A stretch of 64,000 nt of DNA from Lamellibrachia columna (lineage: Eukaryota > Annelida > Polychaeta > Sabellida > Siboglinidae): contig OY759261.1 in NCBI GenBank assembly GCA_963662155.1, forward strand, positions 36,640,022-36,704,021, read 5' to 3'. The notes beneath the pieces were generated by a model, which searched no databases, was not told where the DNA came from, and saw nothing but the letters and a program-made list of their open reading frames with translations. A program made the position numbers and the translations under genes. This document shows, in pieces, positions 40,785 to 52,341 of this stretch; position 1 is the stretch's first letter, and each line of letters starts with the position of its first letter.

Positions 40785-41590
40785 TATTGTCCACGAGTTC
40801 AAGAGCGCGTTAATAGGCCTGGAGAGGTGGTGATCTCAATTATGTTATTTAGAATGTTGTAGAAAGTTGTGGCTTGTTTAATAATACGTCGTTGTTCAAG
40901 GGTTGGCCATCCAAGGACAGTCATTAGATCTGTTGGATTCGTGTTCCATCTACAGCCATTTTAACAAATCTGGCACCATGGTATTGTACTCTTTCAAGGC
41001 TTTTAACTTGTGAGATAGTGTGGAGATTCTATTTGAGTGACGAGTATTCGAGTTTTGATCGGACTAGTATGTTGTAGGCTGCTTCCTTAACTTTGGGTTT
41101 ACAACTTTACATGGGCCAAGATTTCTTTTAATGAAGCCTAGAACTTTTGAAGCTATGTCAGTGATATGATTTGTCCAGGTTAATTTGGAACCCAATTTTA
41201 TGAGTAGCTGGATACTTTAGAAAGTGGCTTGCCAAAAAGTAAGTACTTTTGTGAGCTGGGTTTAATTTTGTTTGTTATTGGAAGGTGGACACATTTAGAT
41301 ACGTTAAATTCCATTTGCCATTTGTCTAACCACGTTTGTAGTTGACTGAGGTCAGTTTGGAGAATTTTGTGGTCAGTTTTGGTAGAAATTTTATGATTAT
41401 ATAATATTGCCAACTGCAAAAATATGTATATTGGAGATCTGACGTTCCCGTCTATGTCATTTCTGTAGAGCAAGAAGTGGACAGGAGCTAGAGCTGAACC
41501 ATTTCTGTAGAGCAAGAAGAGGACAGGAGCTAGAGCTGAACCATTTCTGTAGAGCAAGAAGAGGACAGGAGCTAGAGCTGAACCCTCTGG
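40785..41590 (-). pseudogene. LINE reverse transcriptase relic with triplicated motif B
   Basis: From about 41585 downward the minus strand encodes GSALAPVLFLLYRN more than once. It then gives an IYIFLQLAILYNHK stretch, where FADDTILY is expected but the Asp pair is lost. QTDLSQLQTWLDKWQMEFN and SKCVHLPITNKIK follow. Below 41200 the post-RT part continues in broken frames: SKLTWTNHITDIASKVLGFI, then YNTMVPDLLKW. Jockey/CR1 superfamily. Dead because of lost catalytic residues, frameshifts and the expansion. Confidence 0.75.
41455..41585. repeat. 42-bp repeat encoding RT motif B, 3 copies
   Basis: ATTTCTGTAGAGCAAGAAGA and GGACAGGAGCTAGAGCTGAACC. The unit is exactly 14 codons of the RT frame (GSALAPVLFLLYRN), equivalent to the conserved G-S-V-L-G-P-LF-L-YIND element. 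Confidence 0.9.
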
Positions 41591-41599
41591 GACACTAGA

Positions 41600-42180
41600 T
41601 GTGACATCTGTATCAATGAGGAGACAGAGAGGTATTCAAACGGAGGAAAACTTTACAGTCAATAAATCAGTAGGACCACACAGTGTTCACCCTAGATTTG
41701 TAAAAGAACTATCTGTACAGTTATGTATACCACTAGCTAAGACATTTAACTAACTTTTGGCATAAAAATACAAAAGGAATTGAAACCAGAAAGGATTTGT
41801 TCTATATTTAAGAAGAAAAAACATAAAAAGAAATATAGACGTTAGTCTAATAACTATAAGCATAGTGTGTAAATGAAATATAGATGTTAGTCTAATAACT
41901 ATAAGGAAATATAGACGTTAGTCTAATAACTATAAGGATAGTGTGTAAATGAAATATTGATGTTAGTCTAATAACTATAAGCAAAGTGTGTAAATGCAGG
42001 GAACACTGTATTATAGAAATTTTTTTATTCACAAGTTTGGATTTATTAAAAGACATATTATAACTGCTAAATATTATGCATTCATTGACCAGAGTTTTAG
42101 ATGCTGGAATGTCCTAGGACCGATTATATCTGTTTTATATATAAATGCCCTTTCAGATGTATATTTGCTCGCATAAAGTT
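41600..42180 (+). pseudogene. Second LINE RT relic, plus strand
   Basis: 41655-41750 encodes NKSVGPHSVHPRFVKELSVQ, the N-terminal RT motif NKSPGPDGIHPR. The element's NYRPVSLTSIVCK motif appears next as VSLITISIVCK and is repeated. 42000-42160 carries decayed finger and palm sequence (HKFGFIKRH, VLGPIISVLYINALSD). Many stops. It lies tail to tail with the minus-strand relic before it. Confidence 0.65.
41825..41998. repeat. ~45/31-bp repeat derived from an RT motif, 4 copies
   Basis: GAAATATAGACGTTAGTCTA and ATAACTATAAG occur four times; three copies carry the further CATAGTGTGTAAAT-like extension and one lacks it. The parent sequence corresponds to the Y-R-P-V-S-L motif of the surrounding RT. 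Confidence 0.85.
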
Positions 42181-43047
42181 ATTTACAAAAATCAGTAGTC
42201 CATCTGAGCAGAATATATTACAGGAAGCCTTAGTTAACTTGACACTATGTTCTAGTCAATGGTGACACTATGTTCTAGTCAATGGTTATTAAGATTGATA
42301 GCTGGAATTTGATAAACAGCGTTAATTAGAAGCCATTTAGACTAGGCAGCATGTGTCTAGTCCACATATATGCAACACAAATATAAAGATGCCATAAAAA
42401 AATTGCAGAACTGTGCAAATAAACAGTATATATTACTTTTATTGCACCCTGATACACATGTGAAGTAAGACAAAGAAGCTTGTATCCTCTGTTCGTAGCT
42501 CTGAGGGAAGATACAAATGTCTCAGTTGTAGTGGTTGGTTAAATTCCGACCGGTATTGCTCTTTGTACAAAAATACCTCTGGCATGGACATAGTCACTGA
42601 AATGTTGCATCTCCTCTTAAAACTCTGTGTGATATTGTGTACATATGAAATACATTTTATTTTAATTCAGTCATGAGCTGTCATGTCGTCATTTTTTTTT
42701 ATATTGAGAATGTCTTGTTTTCATAAGAAAAGCCCTGCTTATTTATACTAGCACAAATCATGGCGTTTAATGGCAGCAACAGAACCTTCCGTGGCATAAC
42801 AACCATTATCAAAGAAGAGCCTCATGTAGGTATCCCTGCTTATGCATATAGGGAGTGTTCACATTTATTACAGAGGGATGGAAAGAGGAAAGTGAAACAA
42901 CTTTTGATAAGTGTCTTTATACAACTGCGCATTTACACAAAAATACTCACATTTCTGCAACTTTTACATTGCAGAGATTACATGAAGATACGCTCAGAGG
43001 AAGTTGAGAGAACGGACTGAATGGGAAACATGCGACATGCCCTGAAG
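42181..43047. other. No gene assigned
   Basis: A 22-bp phrase (TGACACTATGTTCTAGTCAA) is duplicated at 42240-42285. 42760-43020 is open on the plus strand and has CAG|A and CAG|AG sites that could be splice acceptors, but I recognise no domain. Confidence 0.3.
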
Positions 43048-44045
43048 CAGGCATGGGGTAATAGTAATATGTAATAGTAATTGTAATACACGTTTTTTCT
43101 GTAATAGATGACATTTTTTCAAAAGGAATAGTAATATATTACTTGGGGGTGGCACTTCTCTCTATGGAGTAGTGCCTGTGGCAGGTAGCCCCTCAACTTT
43201 GATGTATTATGGTGATTACCAGTTTGATTGGTTGTGTGCATACACTGTTGTTTTATTGGGTACATCAATAACTGGTTATAATCAACTTGTACAATTATTA
43301 TGTTTACTGGTGTACTTGTGATGAATACAACCTGGCATTAAAATATGCCCTTTACCAACCTTTACTTATGTATCCGCCTCTCTTATTTCTACATCAAACG
43401 AGCTGCGGCCACACTTGAAACTAGACCAGCGTCTCTCTACGCATCCGACACCACAGGAAATATAAAGTATATTACTTTTCTATTACATCTTCTGCTGCAA
43501 ACTTACAAAATATAAGTTTTGTTTGCATGTTATTCCAACTGATAGTAATTGTAAACAATGCATAGACAATGGCTGAGCCGTTATTCAAACAACATGAAAA
43601 GACATGTAGGCTGATAATTTGATACATTCAGAAATACCTCAATGAAACAATGCAGGAGTAGCAAGCCAATTACTAATTGTTGAGATGCCCCACATTCCTA
43701 GCACACACAAAGGGCATGGTTTCAGGTATGTGCAGGCAGGCAACACGTTATCTCAGAGAAGGAGATGCAATCTGTATTGAATTCAAAGTAAGCACTGATT
43801 TGAGCCAAACTTCTCAGTTCTTTTTTCCAAATTGCCAATAGCCACATGGTAACATTGCCACTCAGACCCTTTGTTCAAATTTGGACAAATGTTCTCACCT
43901 CAGATCTTCAAATGGTATACACATGTATGTTTAGCTAGTATTACAACGACTGAGTTCATACTCCCAGTACGCAATTCTTGGATTCATGGACCCATCAAAA
44001 AAATAGTTAATTGACATTCAGTGCTAGCAATAATAACCCAGTAAT

Positions 44046-44109
<64 letters not shown>

Positions 44110-44200
44110 TGGTAATAGTAATAGATTAGAATTAATGTAATAGTAATAGAAACAGTAAGACGTAATAGTAATAGATTGTATGTAATAGACCCCATGCCTG
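43048..44200. mobile_element. hAT-like MITE with TAATAG subterminal arrays
   Basis: It starts CAGGCATGGGGTAATAGTAA and ends with the inverse, CCCATGCCTG, at 44200. Both subterminal regions are built of TAATAG/GTAATAG repeats. The 8-bp flanks CCCTGAAG and CCGTGCAG agree at six of eight bases, compatible with an old hAT target duplication. No transposase is seen. It contains an AT tract at 44050-44107. Confidence 0.7.
44050..44107. repeat. (AT)n microsatellite
   Basis: About 58 bp of AT inside the hAT-like MITE. Confidence 0.95.
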
Positions 44201-44637
44201 CCGTGCAGACAGCAAGTAGATGGTTCAAGGTGTGGGATATTTGTCCTTATGTTAAATAACCTGACAACAATTATTTATCTGTTAATTTATATCATTGTTC
44301 AATTTACATTCCAATCTGTTTACATAGTAATACTGATATTAATCATTTATTTAACCCAAATACAACAAATACAAATAAAGAGATGTACATGTACAAATTT
44401 ACAATACGTTCAATGCATGTCTTTTGATAAAACTATCAACACATAGAACATAAATATTCATACATAATTACCAACACACACAAAAGTACCAAATGTACAA
44501 AAACCTATGTTCCGTAATATGCTTTGCACAAATACCACGACATAATACTAATGATATGAGCTGGCGTAATATTGCAGTTGAATGTTATTAAATGGATAAC
44601 ACTGTGTTATGCAGAATGCTAAGGCTTTGGCAAAGGA
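44201..44637. other. No gene seen
   Basis: AT-rich spacer. Confidence 0.4.
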
Positions 44638-45045
44638 TGTACCTGTTGCTATAATGGGTCAGGCTCAGGCAACTCACTAGAGAGTATGTGCATGCCTGAC
44701 TGGTCAAGGAGTCAGAGAAAGAGACATGCACCAACCCTACCTGTTGCTATAATGGGTCAGGCTCAGGCAACTCACTACAGAGAGTATGTGCATGCCCGAC
44801 TGGTCAAGGAGTCAGAGAAAGAGACATGCACCAACCCTACCTGTTGCTATAATGGGTCAGGCTCAGGCAACTCACTAGAGAGTATGTGCATGCCTGACTG
44901 GTCAAGGAGTCAGAGAAAGAGACATGCACCAACCCTACCTGTTGCTATAATGGGTCAGGCTCAGGCAACTCATTACAGAGAGTATGTGCATGCCTGACTG
45001 GTCAAGGAGTCAGAGAAAGAGACACGCACCAACCCTACCTGCCAG
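44638..45045. repeat. 98/100-bp tandem repeat, about 4 copies
   Basis: Units carry ACCTGTTGCTATAATGGGTC, then CTCAGGCAACTCACTA, then ACTGGTCAAGGAGTCAGAGA. Two versions alternate, 98 bp (CACTAGAGAG) and 100 bp (CACTACAGAGAG), which points to duplication of a two-unit block. Confidence 0.95.
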
Positions 45046-46214
45046 CCTAGGAAAGGTAATCAGAATTGGGTGTTGTGAGAACTGCTTCACTTGATGACAC
45101 TTCAACTGTGCCAGACTACATTAAAAACCGAACAATTTATATTGACAGACATGCACTAAAAGGACGCAGTTAGACTGAGTCTATCAGATGTAGTACAGCA
45201 TCTGATGCTTACCTTTTTATTGCATAGAAAAACTTGCTACAATAACTAATCTAATTACTGACATGTGGTGTACATACAAATGTTACTAGAGTACTTTGCA
45301 GTGTTTCAACACAATAAACTACTATGTGAAAAGTGATATGATAAAAGTGACATAGTGTTTAAACAAATTCCACATATCTTGCGAAACTATCATCTTTAGT
45401 GAATCAAACATTATTTTGAATCAAACTTATTTTGTTCCATATATTAGCATATATTAACTTCACAACGTAATGGTATGACACTTGGAAAAGAACTGTCTAC
45501 ACGACAGAGCAGACTATGCCATGAATAATGAGCTTGTTGATGTATTGCTACATTGTTCCAGAAGTGAAATGAAAATATAGGATGCTATATATTACCCAAA
45601 TATATGTGTTTCACTAAGATAATGACACTGTAAACAGTCAGATGTACCAAGAGATTGTAGTGTGAACTAAAAGGTGGTAGTCTTTACAAAAAGATGGCAG
45701 TATATACAAAAAAGATGGCAGATCAAAATATGGTTGTCTTAATGAAAAGATGGAGGAATGTGTTAATGTGATAGTATTGTATGTGAAAACAAACCAATTG
45801 TCCAGATGAAATTATACCAAAGATAATGTGCTTGTTAATGTAGTGTTTCATAAGAAGTGCAGTGACAACTCAGGAAGTCACACATTACCCTTACAAGAAT
45901 CATGCATGACCTGTGGTATGTGGCTGAACAGAACTCTTCACCTTCATTTGTACTTATATATAATTTACCAGTGCAAATGTAACAAACTATGTTTTCATCT
46001 ATGCCTAAATGAAATACAGTCATGTAACACAGACAGACATTCTGGTGGAAGTGACACAGACTATGAGCTATCTAATGTATATGGATTCACAATTTCACAC
46101 TTGCCTGTGTTAGTTGTATGAGCACAGTCAGATCATTATTCTATTATTTAAATACAATTGGTACCATAGACGTTTGAGGTTATACTTGAAAAGTTAATTT
46201 TTTTAGTGTTGTAA
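45046..46214. other. No gene seen
   Basis: Contains short A-G-ATGG repeats (AAAAGATGG) at 45670-45760. The open stretch at 45828-46121 has no family motif. Confidence 0.35.
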
Positions 46215-48335
46215 CATGTGTAATTCTAATTGCAAATACAGTCCTTACACAACATAAATTGATTGGTTCACACTACATGTGTAGGTGTAGGTATAATTGC
46301 AGATACAGTCCTTACACAACATAAAATTGGTTGGTCCACACTGCATGTGTAGTTCTAATTGCAGATACAGTCCTTACACAACATAAATTGATTGGTCCAC
46401 ACTACATGTGTAGGTGTAGGTATAATTGCAGATACAGTCCTTACACAACATAAAATTGGTTGGTCCACACTGCATGTGTAGTTCTAATTGCAGATACAGT
46501 CCTTACACAACATAAATTGGTTGGTCCACACTGCATGTGTAGTTCTAATTGCAGATACAGTCCTTACACAACATAAATTGGTTGGTCCACACTGCATGTG
46601 TAGTTATAATTGCAGATACAGTCCTTACACAACATAAATTGGTTGGTCCACACTGCATGTGTAGGTGTAGGTTTAATTGCAGATACAGTCCTTACACAAC
46701 ATAAAATTGGTTGGTCCACACTGCATGTGTAGTTCTAATTGCAGATACAGTCCTTACACAACATAAATTGGTTGGTCCACACTACATGTGTAGGTGTAGG
46801 TCTAATTGCACATACAGTCCTTACACAACATAAATTGGTTGGTCCACACTGCATGTGTTGTTCTAATTGCACATACAGTCCTTACACAACATAAATTGGT
46901 TGGTCCACACTGCATGTGTAGTTCTAATTGCGCATACAGTCCTTACACAACATAAACTGGTTGGTCCACACTGCATGTGTAGTTCTAATTGCAGATACAG
47001 TCCTTACACAACATAAATTGGTTGGTCCACACTACATGTGTAGGTTTAATTGCAGATACAGTCCTTACACAACATAAACTGGTTGGTCCACACTGCATGT
47101 GTAGGTCTAATTGCAGATACAGTCCTTACACAACATAAATTGGTTGGTCCACACTACATGTGTAGGTCTAATTGCGCATACAGTCCTTACACAACATAAA
47201 TTGGTTGGTCCACACTGCATGTGTAGTTCTAATTGCAGATACAGTCCTTACACAACATAAATTGGTTGATCCACACTGCATGTGTAGGTGTAGGTCTAAT
47301 TGCGCATACAGTCCTTACACAACATAAACTGGTTGGTCCACACTGTATGTGTAGTTCTAATTGCAGATACAGTCCTTACACAACATAAACTGGTTGGTCC
47401 ACACTGCATGTGTAGTTCTAATTGCAGATACAGTCCTTACATAACATAAATTGGTTGATCCACACTGCATGTGTAGGTTTAATTGCAGATACAGTCCATA
47501 CACAACATAAACTGGTTGGTCCACACTGCATGTGTAGTTCTATTGCAGATACAGTCCTTACACAACATAAATTGGTTGGTCCACACTGCATGTGTAGTTC
47601 TAATTGCAGATACAGTCCTTACATAACATAAATTGGTTGATCCACACTGCATGTGTAGGTCTAATTGCAGATACAGTCCTTACACAACATAAATTGGTTG
47701 GTCCACACTACATGTGTAGGTCTAATTGCAGATGCAGTCCTTACACAACATAAATTGGTTGGTCCACACTGCATGTGTAGGTTTAATTGCAGATGCAGTC
47801 CTTACACAACATAAATTGGTTGATCCACACTGCATGTGTAGGTTTAATTGCAGATACAATCCTTACACAACATAAATTGGTTGGTCCACACTACATGTGT
47901 AGGTCTAATTGCAGATGCAGTCCTTACACAACATAAATTGGTTGGTCCACACTGCATGTGTAGGTTTAATTGCAGATGCAGTCCTTACACAACATAAATT
48001 GGTTGGTCCACACTGCATGTGTAGGTATAGGTCTAATTGCGCATACAGTCCTTACACAACATAAATTGGTTTGTCCACACTACATGTGTAGGTTTAATTG
48101 CAGATACAGTCCTTACACAACATAAACTGGTTGGTCCACACTACATGTGTAGGTTTAATTGCAGATGCAGTCCTTACACAACATAAATTGGTTGGTCCAC
48201 ACTGCATGTGTAGGTTTAATTGCAGATACAGTCTTTGCACAACATAAATTGGTTGATCCACACTGTATGTGTAGGTCTAATCGGAGATGCAGTCCTTACA
48301 CAAAATACATTGGTTGGTCCACACTGCATGTGTAT
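46215..48335. repeat. 61-bp satellite-like array, about 34 copies
   Basis: The unit comprises GCAGATACAGTCCTTACACA, ACATAAATTGGTTGGTCCAC and ACTGCATGTGTAGTTCTAAT. A 6-bp length variant (TAGGTGTAGGT) and base variants (GATGCAG, GCGCATACAG, TTGATCC) are scattered and locally clustered. Confidence 0.95.
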
Positions 48336-48389
48336 TTTGTAAATAAATATTTTTATACATTAACATTACTTACTTACTTACTTAATCCT

Positions 48390-49510
48390 CTTGGCCCCTT
48401 CAGGAGCATAGGGCATCAACCATGTTTCTCCACCTCACTCTCTTCTGGGCTATAGCTTTGGCCTCTTGCCAGGTGACCCCACTTTTTCAAGATCTTGTAG
48501 TGTGGAGCGTCTCCACTTGATTTTTGGCCTTCCTTGTCTTCTCTTTCCTTGTGGGTTATAGTCCAGTGCTTGTTTGGTTGTATTTGTTGAATCTTTTCTG
48601 AGTGTGTGGCCAATCCAGCTCCATTTTCTCCTCTTGATTGTAGTGCTTATTTCTTCCTGTTTGGTTTTCTTCCAGAGAATTTTACTGGGCACTGATAGAA
48701 GCATGATCCCTCTCCAGTTCTTACATTCACTGAGGTTCCCTTTCTTGGGGATTGTAACTAGCATACCTGTCTTCCATTCCATTGGTAATTCCTCTTTATC
48801 CCAGATCTCAGTTAGCACGCTTTATAAAACGTCTGTGGTGGCCCCAATATCAGCTTTTAAGACATCAGATGGTATATTGTCAATTCCAGGTGCTTTGCCT
48901 AGCTTCAGCTTTTTGATGGCTCTCTTGATCTCCTCTTTGGATATCCTACCACAATTAATGTTAAGGTCTTCATTTGTTTCCTCAATGTCTGTGATTGAAT
49001 CTGGTGGAGGCCTATTCAAGATATCTTGGAAATATTCTTTCCAGCGTTGTAACTGTAAAGATTCCTTAGTGAGAAGGTTTCCCTGTTTGTCCCTGATGGG
49101 GCGACTAGTGCTCTTGTTCTTCCCTGCTAGCTGTCTGGTGATCTTGTATAACTCTCTGGAGTTGTTTTGCCTAGCTGCGATCTCAGCCTCGTTTGCTAGT
49201 TTTTCGACATATGTTTTCTTGTCCCTCTTTGTCTTCTTTTTAACTGTTTTGTTTCTTTCCTGGTATTCCTGCTTCAGTTTTTTCTCCTTGTGTCATCTGC
49301 TTCCTTGTTGAGTTTCATTTTAGTCTCCCTCCTTGCCTCAATAGCTTCCCAGGTGTCGTCTGTAATCCAGTCCTTCCTCCTAGCTTCTCAGCAGCCTAGG
49401 ACTTGTTCACAGGTGTCTGTAATTGCATTCTTGCATCTTGCCTACTTTTCATCAATGTTTTTTCCCTCTTCCAATGCTTGGAAAATGTTCCGCAGTGTGA
49501 TTCCCAGTTC
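48390..49510 (-). pseudogene. RTE-like RT N-part and C-terminal tail, core deleted
   Basis: On the minus strand 49250-49150 gives ANEAEIAARQNNSRELYKIT. 48990-48700 gives GKAPGIDNIPSDVLKADI and WKTGMLVTIPKKGNLSECKN, the first RT motifs. The frame then passes directly to KRRKWSWIGHTLRKDS and GKRRQGRPKIKWRR, the usual C-terminal tail. The palm with the FADD site is absent. Frameshifts lie near 49500 and 48820. Confidence 0.75.
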
Positions 49511-49520
49511 CTGTCGTATT

Positions 49521-50468
49521 TTAGTATTTTGAAGTTTTTCTTATCTCAAACCTTCTTTGTACCTTGTTATCCGTATTCTTCTTTGCTGCTAGCTTCATCC
49601 TAAATTCACCCACAAGGAGGTGGTGGTCGGAGTTAATGTCAGCTCCTCTTTTCACTCTGACGTCTAGAAGCACTCTCCTCCATTTCTTGGTGATTGTTAT
49701 ATGGTCACTTTGGTTTTCCGTCTTTAGATCTGGGGATATCCATGTGGCTTTGTGTGTAGGCTTGTGTGGAAAGAGAGTTCCTCCGATTATCAGTTCATTG
49801 AGAGTACAGAAATCTGCAAACAGGAGACCGTTCTCATTCATCTGTCCCAGACCTTCTTTCTCCATTGTGCCTTTCCAATTGTCATTATCCTTTCCAATCT
49901 TGGCATTCATATCCCCCATAACAACTTGGATATCCCTCTTCGGTAGTTTTTGGGTGACTGTTTGTAGATGTTGGTAGGTCTCTTTCTCTTCAAATTCAGC
50001 AGAGTTGGTTGGTGCATAGCAATGTATAATGGTGACGTTCCGACCTTTTGATGTAAACCTGGCTGTGATGATTCTCTCCGAGACTGGTTCCCATTCGATG
50101 ATACTTTTTGCTGCATCCTTTGAGAGGAGCAGCCCTACTCCATGTATGTGCGCATCTTCTTCTCTCTCATTCCCAGAATACAAGTAAGTTTCTCCAGAGC
50201 TAGTTGTAACCTTCCAAAAGGTGTTCCATCTGCTTTCACAGACTCCAATGATGCTCAGCTTGTATCTTCTCATTCCTTTGGCGAGCTGTGCCAGTTTTCT
50301 TGCCTGGTACAGTGTCCTGACATTCCAGCATCCAATTCTAATTTTTGACTTGAGCTGTAGCAGACTCTTCTTCCCTTGGGCTTCCTGTCGGCATTCACCC
50401 AAGGGATTCATACGCACCCTTCCAGGACAGCCTGCTTTGCTCAGATCGAGGTGTAGTTGAGTATTCAT
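49521..50468 (-). CDS. AP endonuclease part of an RTE-like ORF
   Basis: An apurinic-like endonuclease that nicks target DNA to prime reverse transcription. I chose the first ATG (50468), giving about 315 codons; upstream codons are also open from 50501. Visible motifs in order: IRIGCWNVRTLY (Asn), VCESRW (Glu), HGVGLLLSKDA, HCYAPTN, VVMGDMNAKIG (Asp and Asn), then NSDHHLLVGEF (Asp-His). All expected catalytic residues are present. It runs out of frame near 49520, and the RT part follows only in broken pieces (RWKEYFQDILNRPPPDSI at about 49040). The intact frame may simply reflect a young insertion. Confidence 0.7.
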   Translation of the reverse strand: MNTQLHLDLSKAGCPGRVRMNPLGECRQEAQGKKSLLQLKSKIRIGCWNVRTLYQARKLAQLAKGMRRYKLSIIGVCESRWNTFWKVTTSSGETYLYSGNEREEDAHIHGVGLLLSKDAAKSIIEWEPVSERIITARFTSKGRNVTIIHCYAPTNSAEFEEKETYQHLQTVTQKLPKRDIQVVMGDMNAKIGKDNDNWKGTMEKEGLGQMNENGLLFADFCTLNELIIGGTLFPHKPTHKATWISPDLKTENQSDHITITKKWRRVLLDVRVKRGADINSDHHLLVGEFRMKLAAKKNTDNKVQRRFEIRKTSKY

Positions 50469-50756
50469 GGTTTCGGTTTCTGTAATCGATTTCAATAACA
50501 ACTGAGTGGGTGATTAGCCCAAGCCGCTGTGCCCACAAGTTTTCTGCAGTGGTCATAGACCACTTTCCTCCCGGGCTCCATGATCAAGAGATGTGGCTGG
50601 ACTGTGCTTTGTCTGACCACTCGCCCCAGACCTGCCCGGTATGGTTGGACCTGCCAGGAGTTGCCTCCCACTGGTATACCTCAGAGGGTCATAGGGGTAC
50701 ACAAGCCTCCTTACCACGACAAGGTAACAGTCCACAAGGAAGATACATTAACATTA

Positions 50757-50944
50757 ATGGAATGTAATTACATTTTCCCATGCAATTCTGTGAATAGTAT
50801 TACTATATGTGTAATTAAAATCCATGCTCAGAATGTAATATTCCTGTAATAGATAGCCTTATTGGCATACAGTTGAAGAATGATTTGTTGTTTATTTACA
50901 GAGCAAATATTTCCTTAAAATTCCAAATATAAATGTAGCAGATA
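50757..50944. other. Spacer, no gene seen
   Basis: AT-rich flank of the RTE-like insertion. Confidence 0.4.
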
Positions 50945-51060
50945 TAAGAGCTGCTCTAAAAATAAGGGCTGATCACAGGCTTATTTTCAGAGCAGCTCTG
51001 GAAACAAGCCTTTGATTAGTGCTTATTTCCAGAGCTGTTCTGGATATAGCCTAAACATTT
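50945..51060. repeat. Nested hairpin cluster
   Basis: AGAGCTGCTCT at about 50949 pairs with AGAGCAGCTCT at about 50990, which in turn can pair with CCAGAGCTGTTCTGG at about 51035. Inner arms AAATAAG and CTTATTT strengthen both stems. The middle arm can fold with either neighbour. Confidence 0.75.
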
Positions 51061-51425
51061 ATCAAAAGGTGTTGGCCTGTAGAGTTTGTGCACTAATTAG
51101 CCAATATTGCATCAGTTGAGTCATGAAATGACTGTGTGATGAATATTTATGACCCTGTTTAATGTGTTTGTAAAACAGGAATAAATAATACAACTATCTT
51201 CATAATCATAGAAGTTATGGCCTTTTATCAGATTGTGTCGGTCTGTTCACCTCACGCACTAATTAGCCAATATTGACTTATTAATTGCATTAACTGAGTT
51301 ACTATTAATGTTACATGACTGGAATATGTATATTTATGACCCTACTTAATGTGCTTGCAACTCATAAACAATTATAAAATATATGTACAAAATAAAAAAA
51401 AAAGTTATGCCATTTTTATCATACA
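51060..51425. repeat. ~190-bp dispersed repeat, locus 2, two units
   Basis: CACTAATTAGCCAATATTG at about 51091 and 51255, TATTTATGACCCTACTTAAT-type text at about 51145 and 51330, and ATCTTCATAATCATAGAAGT near 51193 match the units at 39890-40140. Here the hairpin lies before the units rather than after them. Confidence 0.75.
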
Positions 51426-52341
51426 TGTATTGTCTTTTGCCTGTAACCTGTATACCAGATAATTTTTTTTATAGATTTTTTACCGTGTTAAAATCGCAAT
51501 ATCTTGACTTTGTATCTAATCAAGATATATTAATAAAATAAACAGTTTTTGATTCCTTTACATGTCACCTTTCACTTAAATCAATTGCCAATGTTCTATC
51601 ATGATATTTATTTTTTGTTGAAGGGCCTAGAATGCTAGATCAAATGTACAACAATCAACATCCCGTCATTATTTTGCAAACTCAGCAGGCTCTATAACAT
51701 ATCTCTGAGTAGACTAGAGGCGCTGCCTGTTAAATGGGTAGCTAGCTCTATCTGCGTGATGTCCCTGTTGGGAATTTGCAGATTGTTTATCAAGATCAAG
51801 AAGATCGACATCTAGAAGAACGCTACATAATGTTTGGAAACGAAACGGCACCCATGTAGCACGTGACCAGAATATTCGGGACACTTCATGTCTCTACTCT
51901 CTTGCAACTAAAAAGTAATGTCCTGAGTTGGTGTGCAATTATTGCCAGCAAAATTTTTACCTTCAACGTTCGATCTTGCAACCAGTCAACTTACGAAATG
52001 TCTAACAAGACACGTTGAGTTATCGGGCCAATGTAGCACAAGCACATTACGCATATTACGAGGTTTTGAACAACTGACTGTGAAGCCCATAACATGACAT
52101 AATCTGCAATCCTCGCGCATTTCTCGCGGTTTCCGCTTATCTACGAACTGTAGCGTTCCTAGCGGCTGGGCGACGTCTCGCGTTTCTACGAACTCGCCTT
52201 TCTTTTAATTTTTTACCGAGTTTCTACAAACTCGCCGTTTTCTCCATTATCCCCGCGTTTCTACAAACTCGCCATTTTCTTGACGTTGGGTTGCGCCACA
52301 TGTATATAAAGACTTACATGAATATACACCCGAACGAAAAC
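51426..52341. other. No gene; short diverged repeat near the end
   Basis: 52165-52290 holds three to four diverged copies of GTTTCTACAAACTCGCC with CGTTTTCT spacers, about 45-50 bp apart. Otherwise nothing is recognisable. Confidence 0.4.

Larger units (their letters stand above)
48355..50756 (-). mobile_element. RTE-like LINE with target-site duplication and deleted RT core
   Basis: The element occupies 48369-50742 on the minus strand and is bounded by ATACATTAACATTA at 48355-48368 and again at 50743-50756. The 3' tail is a TAAG repeat (48369-48390 as CTTA). The 5' leader begins near 50740 (TTACCTTGTCGTGGTAAGG). It encodes an endonuclease, an RT N-terminal part and a C-terminal tail. The RT palm between SVPSKIL (about 48690) and RRKWSWIGHTLRK (about 48630) is missing. 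Perfect duplications mean the insertion is young. The endonuclease type matches that seen in RTE-like elements and in the LINE-derived CFDP2 protein. Confidence 0.85.

Noticed and set aside
42760..43020. 86-codon plus-strand ORF, possible host exon
   Set aside because: Not recognised, and its end adjoins the hAT-like MITE. Evidence is too thin for a gene call.
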